Below, in pieces: positions 34,176 through 46,100 of a stretch of 64,000 nt of DNA. A model generated the notes under the pieces. The model saw nothing but the letters and a program-made list of their open reading frames with translations. It did not search any database and was not told where the DNA came from. The first letter of the stretch is position 1. Each line of letters begins with the position of its first letter. This DNA comes from Trissonchulus latispiculum (Eukaryota; Nematoda; Enoplea; Enoplida; Ironidae). Made by a program: the position numbers and the translations under genes. The stretch lies in contig JASAND010007760.1 in the NCBI GenBank assembly GCA_030248195.1, positions 1 to 64,000 on the forward strand. Reading direction: 5' to 3'.

Positions 34176-35771
34176 CTGAAACTAAAGTCTGACCAAAAAA
34201 TCTTGGAACCGAACAGTCAGCACCAGTCCTGAGTTATCCTTTGAAGGTATCCTATATAAAGTATATATTTTTAGAATCCTCAGGAGGAGGAGATTCGGAT
34301 AAACCCATCATATCCGGTCTATATCCGGTTACCGGATACTAAATCGATAAAAACGCTTCAGATTCGGAAGAAAAATGCTAATTAAGTCGTACTCTAGTAT
34401 GTTGGTCCTTGGCTCAAAACATTTCCGAAAATCGGGTCACATCCGGTCCATGTCCGGTAACCGGATGCCCAGGTCACAAAAACTGTACAGCAAGATGGGT
34501 AGGTCGTACAGATTCGCTGATTGGATTTTTGGATTCCTCGGATCGAAATTAGTCTGTATCCAAAATTTTGTCCGGTTTGGACCAAAATTGCGTGATCTAT
34601 GGTCGTATCCGGTTCGCAAAAAAACCGGAAAAACCGGTTTTTTCGGCCTGGTGCTCGGAATCGCGGATTAAAAATGTTCCCTTTTGGCACAATGAATGTT
34701 TGGGAAGTTACTTTCATTTTACCGGTGTCAAAGCAATCGAATATCCGCTCAATTTCCGGTTCTGAGCTTTGAAATTTGAAATTTCATGGGCTATTATCTC
34801 AGTATCCGGTTGGTCCGGAAGTCAAATTATTGCATTAAAATTATATTTGGTCTATCCCTAACCAACACCAACCTCAAATTACTTCATATCTGCTGTAAAT
34901 TTTGAATGGCAGCGTTTTAAAAATGGGTGATTTTTGTTTGTTTTGTCTAATTGTTAAACCGGACATGAGATTTGATCCCATACGCTTAGCTTTGTCGCAC
35001 GCAATATAACCTATTTTTGAACCATTTTTAAAACGCTGCCATTCAAAATTTACAGCAGATATGAAGTAATTTGAGGTTGGTGTTGGTTAGGGATAGACCA
35101 AATTTAATTTTAATGCAATAATTTGACTTCCGGACCAACCGGATACTGAGATAATAGCCCATGAAATCTCAAATTTCAAAGCTCAGAACCGGAAATGGAC
35201 CGGATATTCGATTTCTTTGACACCGGTAAAATGGAAGTAGCCTCCCAAACATTCACTGTGCCAAAAGGGAACATTTTTAATCCGTGATTCCGAGCACCAG
35301 GCCGGAAAAACCGGTTTTTCCGGTTTTTTGCGAACCGGATACGACCATAGATCACGCAATTTTGGTCCAAACCGGACAAAATTTTGGATACAGACTAATT
35401 TCGACCCGAGGAATCCAAAAATCCAATCAGCGAAACTGTACGACCTACCTATCTTGCTGTACAGTTTTTGTAACCTGGGCACCCGGTTACCGGACATGGA
35501 CCGGATGTGACCCGATTTTCGGAAATGTTTTGAGCCAAGGACCAATATGCTAGAGTATGAATTAATTAGCATTTTTCTTCCGAATCTGTAGCGTTTTTAT
35601 CGATTTAGTATCCGGTAACCGGATATAGACCGGATATGATGGGTTTATCGGAATCTCCTCCTCCTGAGGATTCTAAAAATATATACTTTATATAGGCTAC
35701 CTTCAAAGGATAACTCAGGACTGGTGCTGACTGTTCGGTTCCAAGATTTTTTGGTCAGACTTTAGTTTCAG
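34176..35771. mobile_element. 1.6-kb foldback element (arms about 750 bp)
   Basis: CTGAAACTAAAGTCTGACC at 34176 pairs with GGTCAGACTTTAGTTTCAG ending at 35771, and homology continues inward to a roughly 90-nt loop around 34930-35020. The arms are rich in ATCCGGT/ACCGGAT units. Mirror-image ORFs in the two arms (34375-34671 plus, 35183-35572 minus) are a consequence of the symmetry and are not credible genes. Confidence 0.9.
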
Positions 35772-36477
35772 CTCTCGCTGAAGCTGAAACTATTTTCAGC
35801 TCTCGCTGAAGCTGAAACTAGTTTCAACTCTCGCTGAAGCTGAAATAGGTTTCAGCTCTAGCGTATGCATGTTTAGCATAGACGAGTGTTTCAAAAACTG
35901 GGTCCTGTTCCCAGCATGTAAACTTCCAGCAAATATATACGTTTAACTAGTGCTTTTTACAGAACAGACCAAAATTGTACATAACAGAGTGACAAGTAAT
36001 GCTGCATGAAAACTTTAGTATCATTGCATTAAAATGCATTAAAATGCATTAAATGCGTTAAAATTAAATACATTAAAATGTTAAAATACGCCTGTATGCA
36101 GGCAATGTTTATTTGATCTGTTTCCAATTAATTTTCTTTTTTCAGATTATTAAATAATCATTTTAAGATTTCACCAACTTAATTAACAACCTTTTTTATA
36201 AAATCATTACATAAGGAGAAGGACAAGGAGCCTAGCACCAACAACTAAAAAGATCCCCAAATTTAAGGTTAATTAAATTGCCTTCTTGCGGGTTCTGGAG
36301 GATGACGCTGTCATGCTGATTCTGAGGAAGGACCGAGAGGACAGTGCGAACTCACTCGCTGTGCTTCCACACGTATTAGGCTATATCCTTGAATAGCACA
36401 TCTGGAACCCGTCTCACCAGCAGTTAATTAATTTGATTAGCATAACATAAGGATAACATACAGGATAACAAAAGCTG

Positions 36478-36700
36478 AAACTCATTTTAGCCAGAGCTGT
36501 AACTGAAAACTATAAAAGACTTGGACTGAAACTGAAAACTAAGAAAACTTGGAGCTGAAACTGAAACTAAAACTGAAACTCATTTTAGTCAGAGCTGAAA
36601 CTGAAACTGAAACTGAAACTAGAACAAATTTTGAGCTGAAACTGAAACTGAAACCTTTCTGAAAGTGGAGCTGAAACTGAATCTGAAACTGAAACTAAAC
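36478..36700. repeat. (CTGAAA)n hexamer blocks, right cluster
   Basis: GAGCTGAAACTGAAACTGAA runs repeat in four or five blocks with spacers, similar to those at 33930-34175. Confidence 0.85.
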
Positions 36701-36973
36701 AGGACAGCGTAAACATCACTAATATTTGGAATGTCTTGACTCATCTGTATTCCTATGTTTTGAATCTAGATTGTGCTGTGTGTATCATTTGCGTCTTATG
36801 CACAGAACACATGCCTCTAATATTACTGCACCTTGACGAAAGGTTTCTGGACGATTTTGCATTTGCGTTCTGAATGTTTCCTTTGTACTTGCGTTGACTT
36901 AAAATTTGAATACAGAATTATACATTTATATATTGACATTAAAAATTCAAATAATGTCCAACAGGCCGTCCCA

Positions 36974-37146
36974 TTATCTACTGTCCGAGTTTAAAGTAGA
37001 AAAAGATCCCTCTGTATGATATTCAGGATCACAAATCGAATCCTTCATCAAATCAAATTTTACTTTTACAGTTTTGCCATTACAGTGCCTGGCAAGCTTA
37101 TCATTACGGTGGTAAGCAAGAGCAAAGCTTTCTGGAATCTCACATG
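36974..37146 (-). CDS. Type II lectin gene exon 7 (C-terminal tail, stop)
   Basis: The acceptor is agactcctcag^CATGTG, phase 1, which fits the preceding donor. It encodes ACEIPESFALAYHRND…RHCNGKTVKVKF…SICDPEYH and ends with TAA. It shows no known domain. Confidence 0.6.
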
Positions 37147-40100
37147 CTGAGGAGTCTGTGAAACGGCTTAGCAGCACGAGTAACAGCAAATCTTGGCCGA
37201 GTTGCAAAAGATTCTCTTAAGCCAAGGAGCGCTCGTATGATCGGCTTAGGTGGTCACATAGGAGGATTGGGTTTCAAAAGATTCTCTGAAGCTAGAAGTG
37301 CTATCCACCACTCCTAACCATTCTCCAAGTCAGGGGCTGCGCCGGCTAAACTTAGGAGAAATCTTTTGAAACGGGTTTAGAAGGTTTCCAAACACTCTAC
37401 TCAAATCTTTTAAGAAAAGTCACCATTCCAAACTGTTCTGCCTGGGCGACCGAACGAAAAACGCACCTTGTTTTAAACAGACTGCCTTAGGATCTTCTTG
37501 TATTTGACAAACAATTTCAATGTGCTCGGCAGAAAAGTTGCAATAATAGTTGCTGTCAGTAACTGCATTAAATAAATACTCGCTAGTACAGCATTCTTCG
37601 TCGTCCAAGTCCATTGGCTTTCCTTTAGCAAAGTGAATGTACCTCAAAACAAAATGGTAGCACAGCGACCGTGGTTTATTATTTTTTATGTCGTTTTCAT
37701 TCCTACTAATTCTTTTACTAGAACTTAATTTTTCTATGGAAATAAATTAAAACAAAAAAATTAGTGTAATTCCTCTTCAGCTTGCAACAGCTTAATTCTG
37801 CATGCTGGAGCCAACGCTTTCTACAATTAGCGGGGTTTCATAGAGGTTACTGGATTACACGGTTGTTAGCATACTACATAGCAGTATTGTCTACTGCTAA
37901 AACGCACAATTCGCAAACGAACAAGAAGGGTGGAAATAATGAACTTGGTGCAAATGTAAAGAAAATAGTTTGAGGTTCATAGTCTGTTGAGGAGCTGAGA
38001 GCACTCTTCAAAGCCTCAGTAGCAAAATTGTATCCAATCCAGCCCTTTCAATGGCACAAGTATGGAGGTCGGGCAAAAATTGATTACTTCATATCAGTCT
38101 ATGAACTCGTATGAAGCTGCTAAGCCCAGCAATATCCAGCCCTTCCTCAATGTAACTAACAGCAAACTGATTGCTAACTATCTTTGAAGATAAGTTTACT
38201 GTTCTACATAATCAGGGCTTCCGTAACTAAGACAATGGTCCACCCTAAGCCTCAAATCAATTTCCTTTTTAGTCAGAGTGTGAAAGTCACTAAGAAATAT
38301 CATTAATGTCAAAGAAAGAAGAATGGAGGCACTAAGTTTTGAACTATCACAGTTAAAACATACTGTTGACTTTCGTAACCAACTACTTTATATAGTATTA
38401 TATAGTTATATAGTATGCCTTATAGTATTGTAGCTTATAAAATTTATCGTTAGTGATTTTGGCCAAAATGAGTTCTCAATTTCGGCAAACAGAGAAGCCA
38501 ACATACAATTATTCCGAAATTAGCGTTTATAATTGTACAATGTTATCGAATGCATCAATATTAACTGTATAAGCCTGATATTTACCAAATTACGATTCAA
38601 CTGCAGATATTTTTAAGGTTTACAAAATTCAGACATTGAGCAACTGCTGAAGACGTCGACTGACTCGTTTCAAAGAAATTTCATTTGAAGTGCAGGAAGA
38701 ATGTTTAAATTATGACCATAGTTTAGTGCAAAACAAATTCAGCAGTTTCCTTTTATGCCACTCAAATATTCTTAATATGAAGAAATCAGTTACAGCATAC
38801 AAATTCAGTGTTAGTTCACAAGTAGTCTATAGTATAGACTCTATACCGAAAAAATTAGTAGGACAATTAGTAACACAAATACACAAAGACTCAGGAGTTT
38901 GAGACACAGGAAACAAAATGCGAGATAAGATTAAAGTCATTGCTGATTTTATCCCAAAATTAGATTCAAGTCGTAATCTCAGAAATCTTCCTATTACACA
39001 AACCCTAAGCCAATTCAATATTTGCTTATGGCAAACTTGCTAACCTAATAACGCAGTCATTATCCCAGTGCGCACGGTAGTCATGATCATTGCAAATTTC
39101 CATATGCCAGCAGTTTGTCGTGGAGTTCTCATAGGATGAAAAACCGGCATAGTAAATGAAAGCAGGCGCTTCTCCAATCAACAAACGTCTGAAACAGACT
39201 TCATAAATACTATTATAATCAATGACTGATTCTTAATTGCTATCAATAAACGTTTTCTAGAAATGTTATCAAATCAATGTCAATATATTTGGGTGCTGTG
39301 GAAACTGGACACACCATGTAGAAGTTTCATATTTATGTAGATTTTCATATCTTACAGAATTTTTCAAATTGCTAGGTTGTTCAAATTGATGTGTTTTTCG
39401 AAACTTGCGTTTTGGCGTTGTCAATGTTTTTGTCAATTTTTAGTGCTTCAGTTGCAGTTAATAGACAATCCCAACCGCAGCACACCCAACAATATTCAAG
39501 TGTCATCTGTGTTGCTTTCACCATTTAAAACAAACTTCACTGATTCAAAGTCATAACGCTGCTTTGGATCAATGAACGCAGGAAGGTGAGATGAAGCGTG
39601 GAATTTATTGCAAAGCCGTTCAGCTAGTCGGGCCGTAACGACATTTTCTTGATTGTAGGAAACAATTGCATGATATTTTTCTTCAACCACCCTGTAATAG
39701 CACGCACGGTCCCCTGAAGTCCATCCTCGCGGGCAATTCAGCAACGAATCTGGAAATCAACATTTCAATAGTTTACATGCACAAGTGTCGTTAATTCAGC
39801 ATTGATTCTTACCTCAACCGTGTTGCCTTAATTGACATTTATAGAAGAACGTTTAAGATTTAATTTTACGTTTAATTTGTTTAAATGTTTAATTTTACGA
39901 TTTAATTTAATTTTAAGTTTAATTTAATTTAACTAGATTTAATGGAGTAAAGCAAGTAAAGCAAGCAAAGTATTCTTTTTATAGAATACATAAAATGAAC
40001 GCAATAGAATAACAGTTGTAATTAAACATTAGCGTCTAGATAGTTGCAATTAACTTTTTTAGTTTCGGATATAAAATGGAAGCAACTGAAACATTTTTTC

Positions 40101-43100
40101 TCAATGGATTGCAAAGGCCACCCTAAGCTAAAGCTAAACCACGTGTGTCTCCTTAGTGAACCAAGTCTTTCATCCAGTGCTGGAACTGCTTGATCCAGAA
40201 AGAGCGAGCAAAACTATGTATGAGTCACGAATATTTAGCTTTGATTCACGCATGGTTCGATTAAAAAATTGACTTTCTTATTGGTTCGCCAAAAGTCGAT
40301 TGGCGAACCAAGTTTTGAGTTATTAGTTCATTTTGTGCCAGCTGATAGTCCTTCAAGAGTACTTCATGTGTCACTCTTTAGAATTCAATGAAATTTCAAA
40401 GAAAAGCAGAATTTTTAATTAGAATTACTAATGAAAAATACTAAGTCTAATTTGCTTAAAGCGTGAAATAGTCCGCTCACCTAACATGAGCAGTGCTTAG
40501 AATAAAATGGTTGTTATCCCAGGAAAACTCTAAACTTAATTTTTCAAGGTGCCACGTTTTCATTTGCAGTAGTAGCGTCACTGACGAATATATATACTTT
40601 TCTGGACTCAGCTTTAAATTGCACCAAATTGTTGAAAATATTTGAATTTTTGTAGATGTAGAGATTGCTAACTCGTGACTGCGTCCGCTCATCGAAAATA
40701 GGGCGACTTTACTCCAAAAACCAGGTTATCCCAGGTTGTCCTAATTTTTTTAAATTGGGTAAAAAGCTGTTTTTTTCAGTGAAAATAAATGTTGTGGGTT
40801 TCCGAATGGCTGCGGCTCTTTTACAACGTAAAAATTTATCAAAACATTGTCAATTAAATGAATCAAATTTAATAAAATGGAGACAATTAGTTTCCAGTAA
40901 TTTAGGAGTTATATAAATATTTCCAAGAAAAATTATTAAACAACAGCCATTCGGAAACCCACAACATTTATGTTCTCTGCAAAAAACAGCTTTGTACCCA
41001 ATTTTAAAAAAATTAGGACAACCTGGGATAACTTGGGTTTTGGAGTAAGGTCGCCCTATTTTCGATGAGCGGACGCAGTCACGAGTTAGCAATTTCTACA
41101 TCTACAAAAATTCAAATATTTTCAACAATTTGGTGCAATTTAAAGCTGAGTCCAGAAAAGTATATATATTCGTCGGTGACTCTACTATTGCAAATGAAAA
41201 CGTGGCACATTGAAAAATTAAGTTTAGCGTTTTCCTGGGATAACAACCATTTTATTCTCAGCACTGCTCATGTTAGGTGAGCGGACTATTTCACGCTTTA
41301 AGCAAATTAGACTTAGTATTTTTTATTAGTAATTCCATTCTAATTAAATATTCTGCTTTTCTTTGAAATTTCATTGAATTCTAAAGAGTGACTCATGAAG
41401 TACTCTTGAAGGAGTATCAGTTGGCACAAAATGAACTAATAACCCAAAACTTGGCTAGGCGACTTTTGGCGTACCAATAAAAAGTCATTTTTTAATTGAA
41501 CCATGCGTGACTCAAAACTAAATGTTCATGACTCATACATAGTTTTGCTTGCACTTTCTGGATCAAGCAGTTCCAGCACTAGATCAAAGACTTGGTTCGC
41601 TAAGGCGACACACGTAGCTAATCCATTAGAGCAAGTGTCACAATAACACGTAACTTTATAAATTTGGAATAAGGTATTAAGTTAACAAGTCAACAACTTA
41701 ATAAGTTAAAACTCTTGCTTAATGTTATCCTGTAGTGCCCGTTTAAAACCTTAAACTTAAACCTAAACGTCAACTTGCGTGCACTGCTACAAACACATCT
41801 TCCGAAGATACAACTGTAACAGCTTATTGCGACGCCATATGAGATCACACGTCACACCTTTAGAAGACTTTGTTATAAGTAATCGGCAGTTTTCGGCGAA
41901 TATTGAACAAACAGCATACAAGAAGCAACAGATTAGCTTTCCAACGATTGTCAGTTAAGTTCAATTTGTTGTTAATTTGTTCTAAAGTGGCAATACGCTG
42001 TTGAACTTAACCGATCGCCTGTACAAGTGTCTTTGACAAACTGCAAGGATGATTTTGGGTAAGAGGATGAAACTGTCTGCTTTCTGCAAAACTTTTTTGT
42101 CAAAGCAACTATTAGTAAAACAGACTTGCTTAGATTCAAAGAAAAAGACTTTTGATACAGGCGGATATATCAATTCTGAACCAAAGCCCCTGTAGCCTTA
42201 CACGTGTAGTTAGCCTTTAAAGGTGGGGTTGCTCTCTTCTTTAAAGGTGGGGTTGCTCTCTTCTGTTGCATTCGTTCCCCTTTTTCCATAAGTTGTGACC
42301 ATTCCGACGACAGATCACCCTAAAATATATGTAGTTTTATTTCCACGGAATGTTTAACATCTATGAGCAACATAGTGAACTAGATTCGCTATGAGAAAAT
42401 AGATGCTACGACTGTAAGGCAGCTGTGGATCACTATAGTTAGCTATTAAATACACATTAAAGAATTTAAGTGCTAACTTGTATAAACGTTTCTAAATATC
42501 ACAGCCAGGACCTTTTGGATGCTTACAACTGCGATTCAGTGATCGATACACCCGACATTTCATTTTTTTCACAGAAATTCAATAAATTTGGAAAACCATG
42601 AGAAATATCAAAATATCTGTAGTGTTGTAAGGGAAGCAGGCATGGAAAGATTGATAAGCCTGTAACGGGAGTTCAGCTGATGGCCCTGTGGTGTAGTTGG
42701 TTAGCATGTCTGCTCCGGAGTCAGAAAGGCCGTGGTTCGAAACCTGGCTGGGCCAATTATTTACTTTCAATGGCGAGTGAAAAGCTGAACATCCCTCTTC
42801 CCTTCTCTCTTCTAGGCCCTGGTTTTGTGGGCACGAGGGCGCCTGATGCCTCCCGTTCGGGCATGTCCTCGGTTTCTTCTTGGTCCACCAGCCCTGGTAG
42901 AAGCGCTACAGTGTACCCCAAATCAGTAAACAGTAGGCATGGCCACGGGTAAAAAAATTTGGTCCCGGATACCCTCCCCCCAAGCACTATGTCGGGTAAT
43001 TGCATCACTACCCGGGTGCCCGACTACCCCTGACTTTGCCTAATAGATAGGTAAATTGCTGTTTATATGCTTACTGTTGTCATGGCAATATCGAACCACA

Positions 43101-46100
43101 TGAAAGTTGATTTGGTGTGTGGATTGAAGTTGCACAACGTCACAACTGGGAAAGGTGAATGTTGGTGAAACTGAAAGCAAAACTGAACGACCATTGGATC
43201 TTTAGCGACAGATTTGGGGACAGCTTCCGTGTTAGGGGACACATTTGATTATGTAATCCATTTACAGAAGAACTCCACACTTCTTTAAACAATAAAAATT
43301 AGCCTGGTTTTTTGAAAAGTTAGCGCCTCAATCACAATTAGTTTTCCTAGTTTCACTAATACAGAACGTGCACTAACCTTCGCTGACATCGGAGCTACTT
43401 AGGCAGAGGGGTCGATTTTTGGATTTTTCAACCATCTCCGATTTTGCTTTTTTATATATTTTGCACTCTCAACGGGTCCGCGAAACAAGGCAGTGCATTT
43501 CACGTAATATTGCTTCTATCGTTCTGTAGAGATCTTTAAAGATAAACTAGACATGTGTTATAGATTTTGACCCCCCCCCCCTTAATGTGTTCCCGACCTC
43601 CGTTGTGGTTAAGGCAAACACGCGAAAAGGGTCAACGAAACCTTTCGGTCACGGTTTTTGCTACTTCAAAATCTTGTCGCACAATGTCCTGCACAACAAA
43701 TTCGAATTTTCATTTAGTTTCATTCAGCACTTAACGAGTAACAAGTTAATAAGTTAATTAATTTGAAAATAGGTCCATAATATATTTGACCATGAAACTT
43801 CATTCCGGTGTGCGTTTCAGACCTAATGGAAAGACCTGGGTGTTTTTGGTAGGGAATGTCTGATTTAATTTTAGTTTAGTTTACAATTTTCAAGAATAGC
43901 AAGGTCACTGGAAGGACTTGACCACATCAAACATTTATCATCCGCTAATTTAAAATTAACGCATATAAAATAAAATTTGACATTTCACAGACAAATTTAA
44001 AAATCAGCTATTTTTCAGGTATGTTGTAAGATCCACTTAATCAATCACAGCGGTGTATTGACAACACGACATCAAATAGGCGTATTAAGGGGGGGGGGCT
44101 ACGAATTTCAATAAAGGTTCGATGTTGGAAAAGCTAGCTAGTCTTTTGCCATATAATAGTATTAGGTTTAGTGTATAATAGTTTAAAGTTTGAAAGAATT
44201 CTATGCAGCGTAGCGTCCTGTGGAGCCATCAGAAGTTGGTGTTGTTGGTCCAAAGTTCGACATGACACGTACACAAACTTTGCCTCGCCCTGATCGCTAT
44301 GCGCAAGGTACGGTACCCAAATTTTCCCGAAATAGTACTGACATATAGCGCTTTGATATCGTGTAAAATAATCCTTAGATCAATGTATACTTTTCTGTGC
44401 GATACAATCAAAGTGCGAAAAATTGGGTGTTGTAGGTTTATACGGGTGGAGGTTAACTAACGTCTAATGAGCTGTGGTTTATCAAAGGAGCCCAACTTTG
44501 CTCCAATTAATACTCCAAGCATCTGTCTTAACTCATGTCAAAATGACGTGATTTCGTTAATCCCTGCGTTCGCAGTGCTAGATTACATTATCGATATTGT
44601 CGCTGTTATTTGGTGCCATTTCGAAGATGTGAGCCAATTACTCCAAATTACTGTGGCAGAATCAGCTGAAACCTTGCGCATTACAGGCCAGTGAGTGTAC
44701 CAGGATGTGCCGATAGCTAGGTCACTAAACCTCGCTCCAATGTTTAGAAATGCAAGATTGATTTCTTGAAATATGAATGGCGATCGCTCCAAAAAGATCT
44801 AAGATAGTTGTAAGCGCATACTGAACGAAGAAAGCGTCATATCGAAAAACGGATTTCATATTCGAATTCAGCAGGCCAAATAACCCCTATAGGACCTTTT
44901 CGGCAAAATCGGAGAAAAAAATTTTTTGACCCCATTTTTACTGCGCTTAGCTAGCTTTTCAGGCCTAAAAATAAGGGTTATTTCTTAACAAAAAGTTTGC
45001 TAGCACACAAACCAGAAAACCGAAACTCTCGAAACTCACAGACAGTTTGCCCCTATTAGAGCCTAATATGTGGTAAAAAGCTGGGGTAGGCTAGGGGCTG
45101 TCAATTTTATTAGATCGAAAACGGCGCACGGTCACATCGCAACTTTTTGTAAATTTCAAACTTTGAGCTGTTATAGCTGAAGAAAGAAGCAACGCTCGAA
45201 AACCGGAATACTTTTAATATTTAGCACTAGTAACAGTTAACATTTGTGGCAAAAAGTTTCAGAATTGGTCAAACCGTTAATCCACCAGAATTCAGAAAAT
45301 CTTTTTCAAAAAACCCACTTTTCGCACCAAAATTTCGACTTTGGCGTAGTGCCAGAATCTATGTGTGTTAGATATAATAATGCCCACTACGGACTATTTA
45401 ACCTTGATATGTTAGCTAATCATATGCCAAAAGGTAGGTAAAGGTAAAGGTAAAGTGACCCCTGGAGAGAACTCCAACCTACAGAAGGTTATAGGGTGCC
45501 GGTGCTTATCTCCGGATTCACAGCCCGAAGCCAGGAGCGACAACTCTAATGTTGACTACATCTGTGGAAGGGGGGCCAGCCCTTCATCAGGCGTTACGCC
45601 AGAACACAGACTCCTGTTACCTTCCCACCGCAGTGGTACCCATTTACCGACCAGTTAAGGATAGACAGCTGGGTTGGCTGGAGCCCACGGCGAACCGATA
45701 TGTGCTTAGTCCCTTGCTCAAGGGGATTTGCTAAAGCCTTGTGGCAGCGGGGGTTCGAACCTAGGACCGTAAGATCTTTAGTCGAACACCTTACCACTCG
45801 GCCAATGCGACCCACTTTTCGCACCAAAATTTCGACTTTGGCGTAGTGCCAGAATCTATGTGTGTTAGATATAATAATGCCCACTACGGACTATTTAACC
45901 TTGATATGTTAGCTAATCATATGCCAAAAGGTAGGTCTCTCTGAAGAAGTTGGGCAAAACCGTTCGTAGCCCCCCCCCCTTAACTGCATCGGTTATACCC
46001 TAACCTGACTAAAGGTAAGCGCGGAAAATTTAACAAATTTTGGGTCTTTATTGCCTTGGTTCTAAGTTATTTTTAAAAACAGGAATTTTCAAGATTTTGC

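Noticed and set aside
34375..35572. Paired ORFs on opposite strands
   Set aside because: They are mirror images generated by the palindrome, and have no domain or codon bias.
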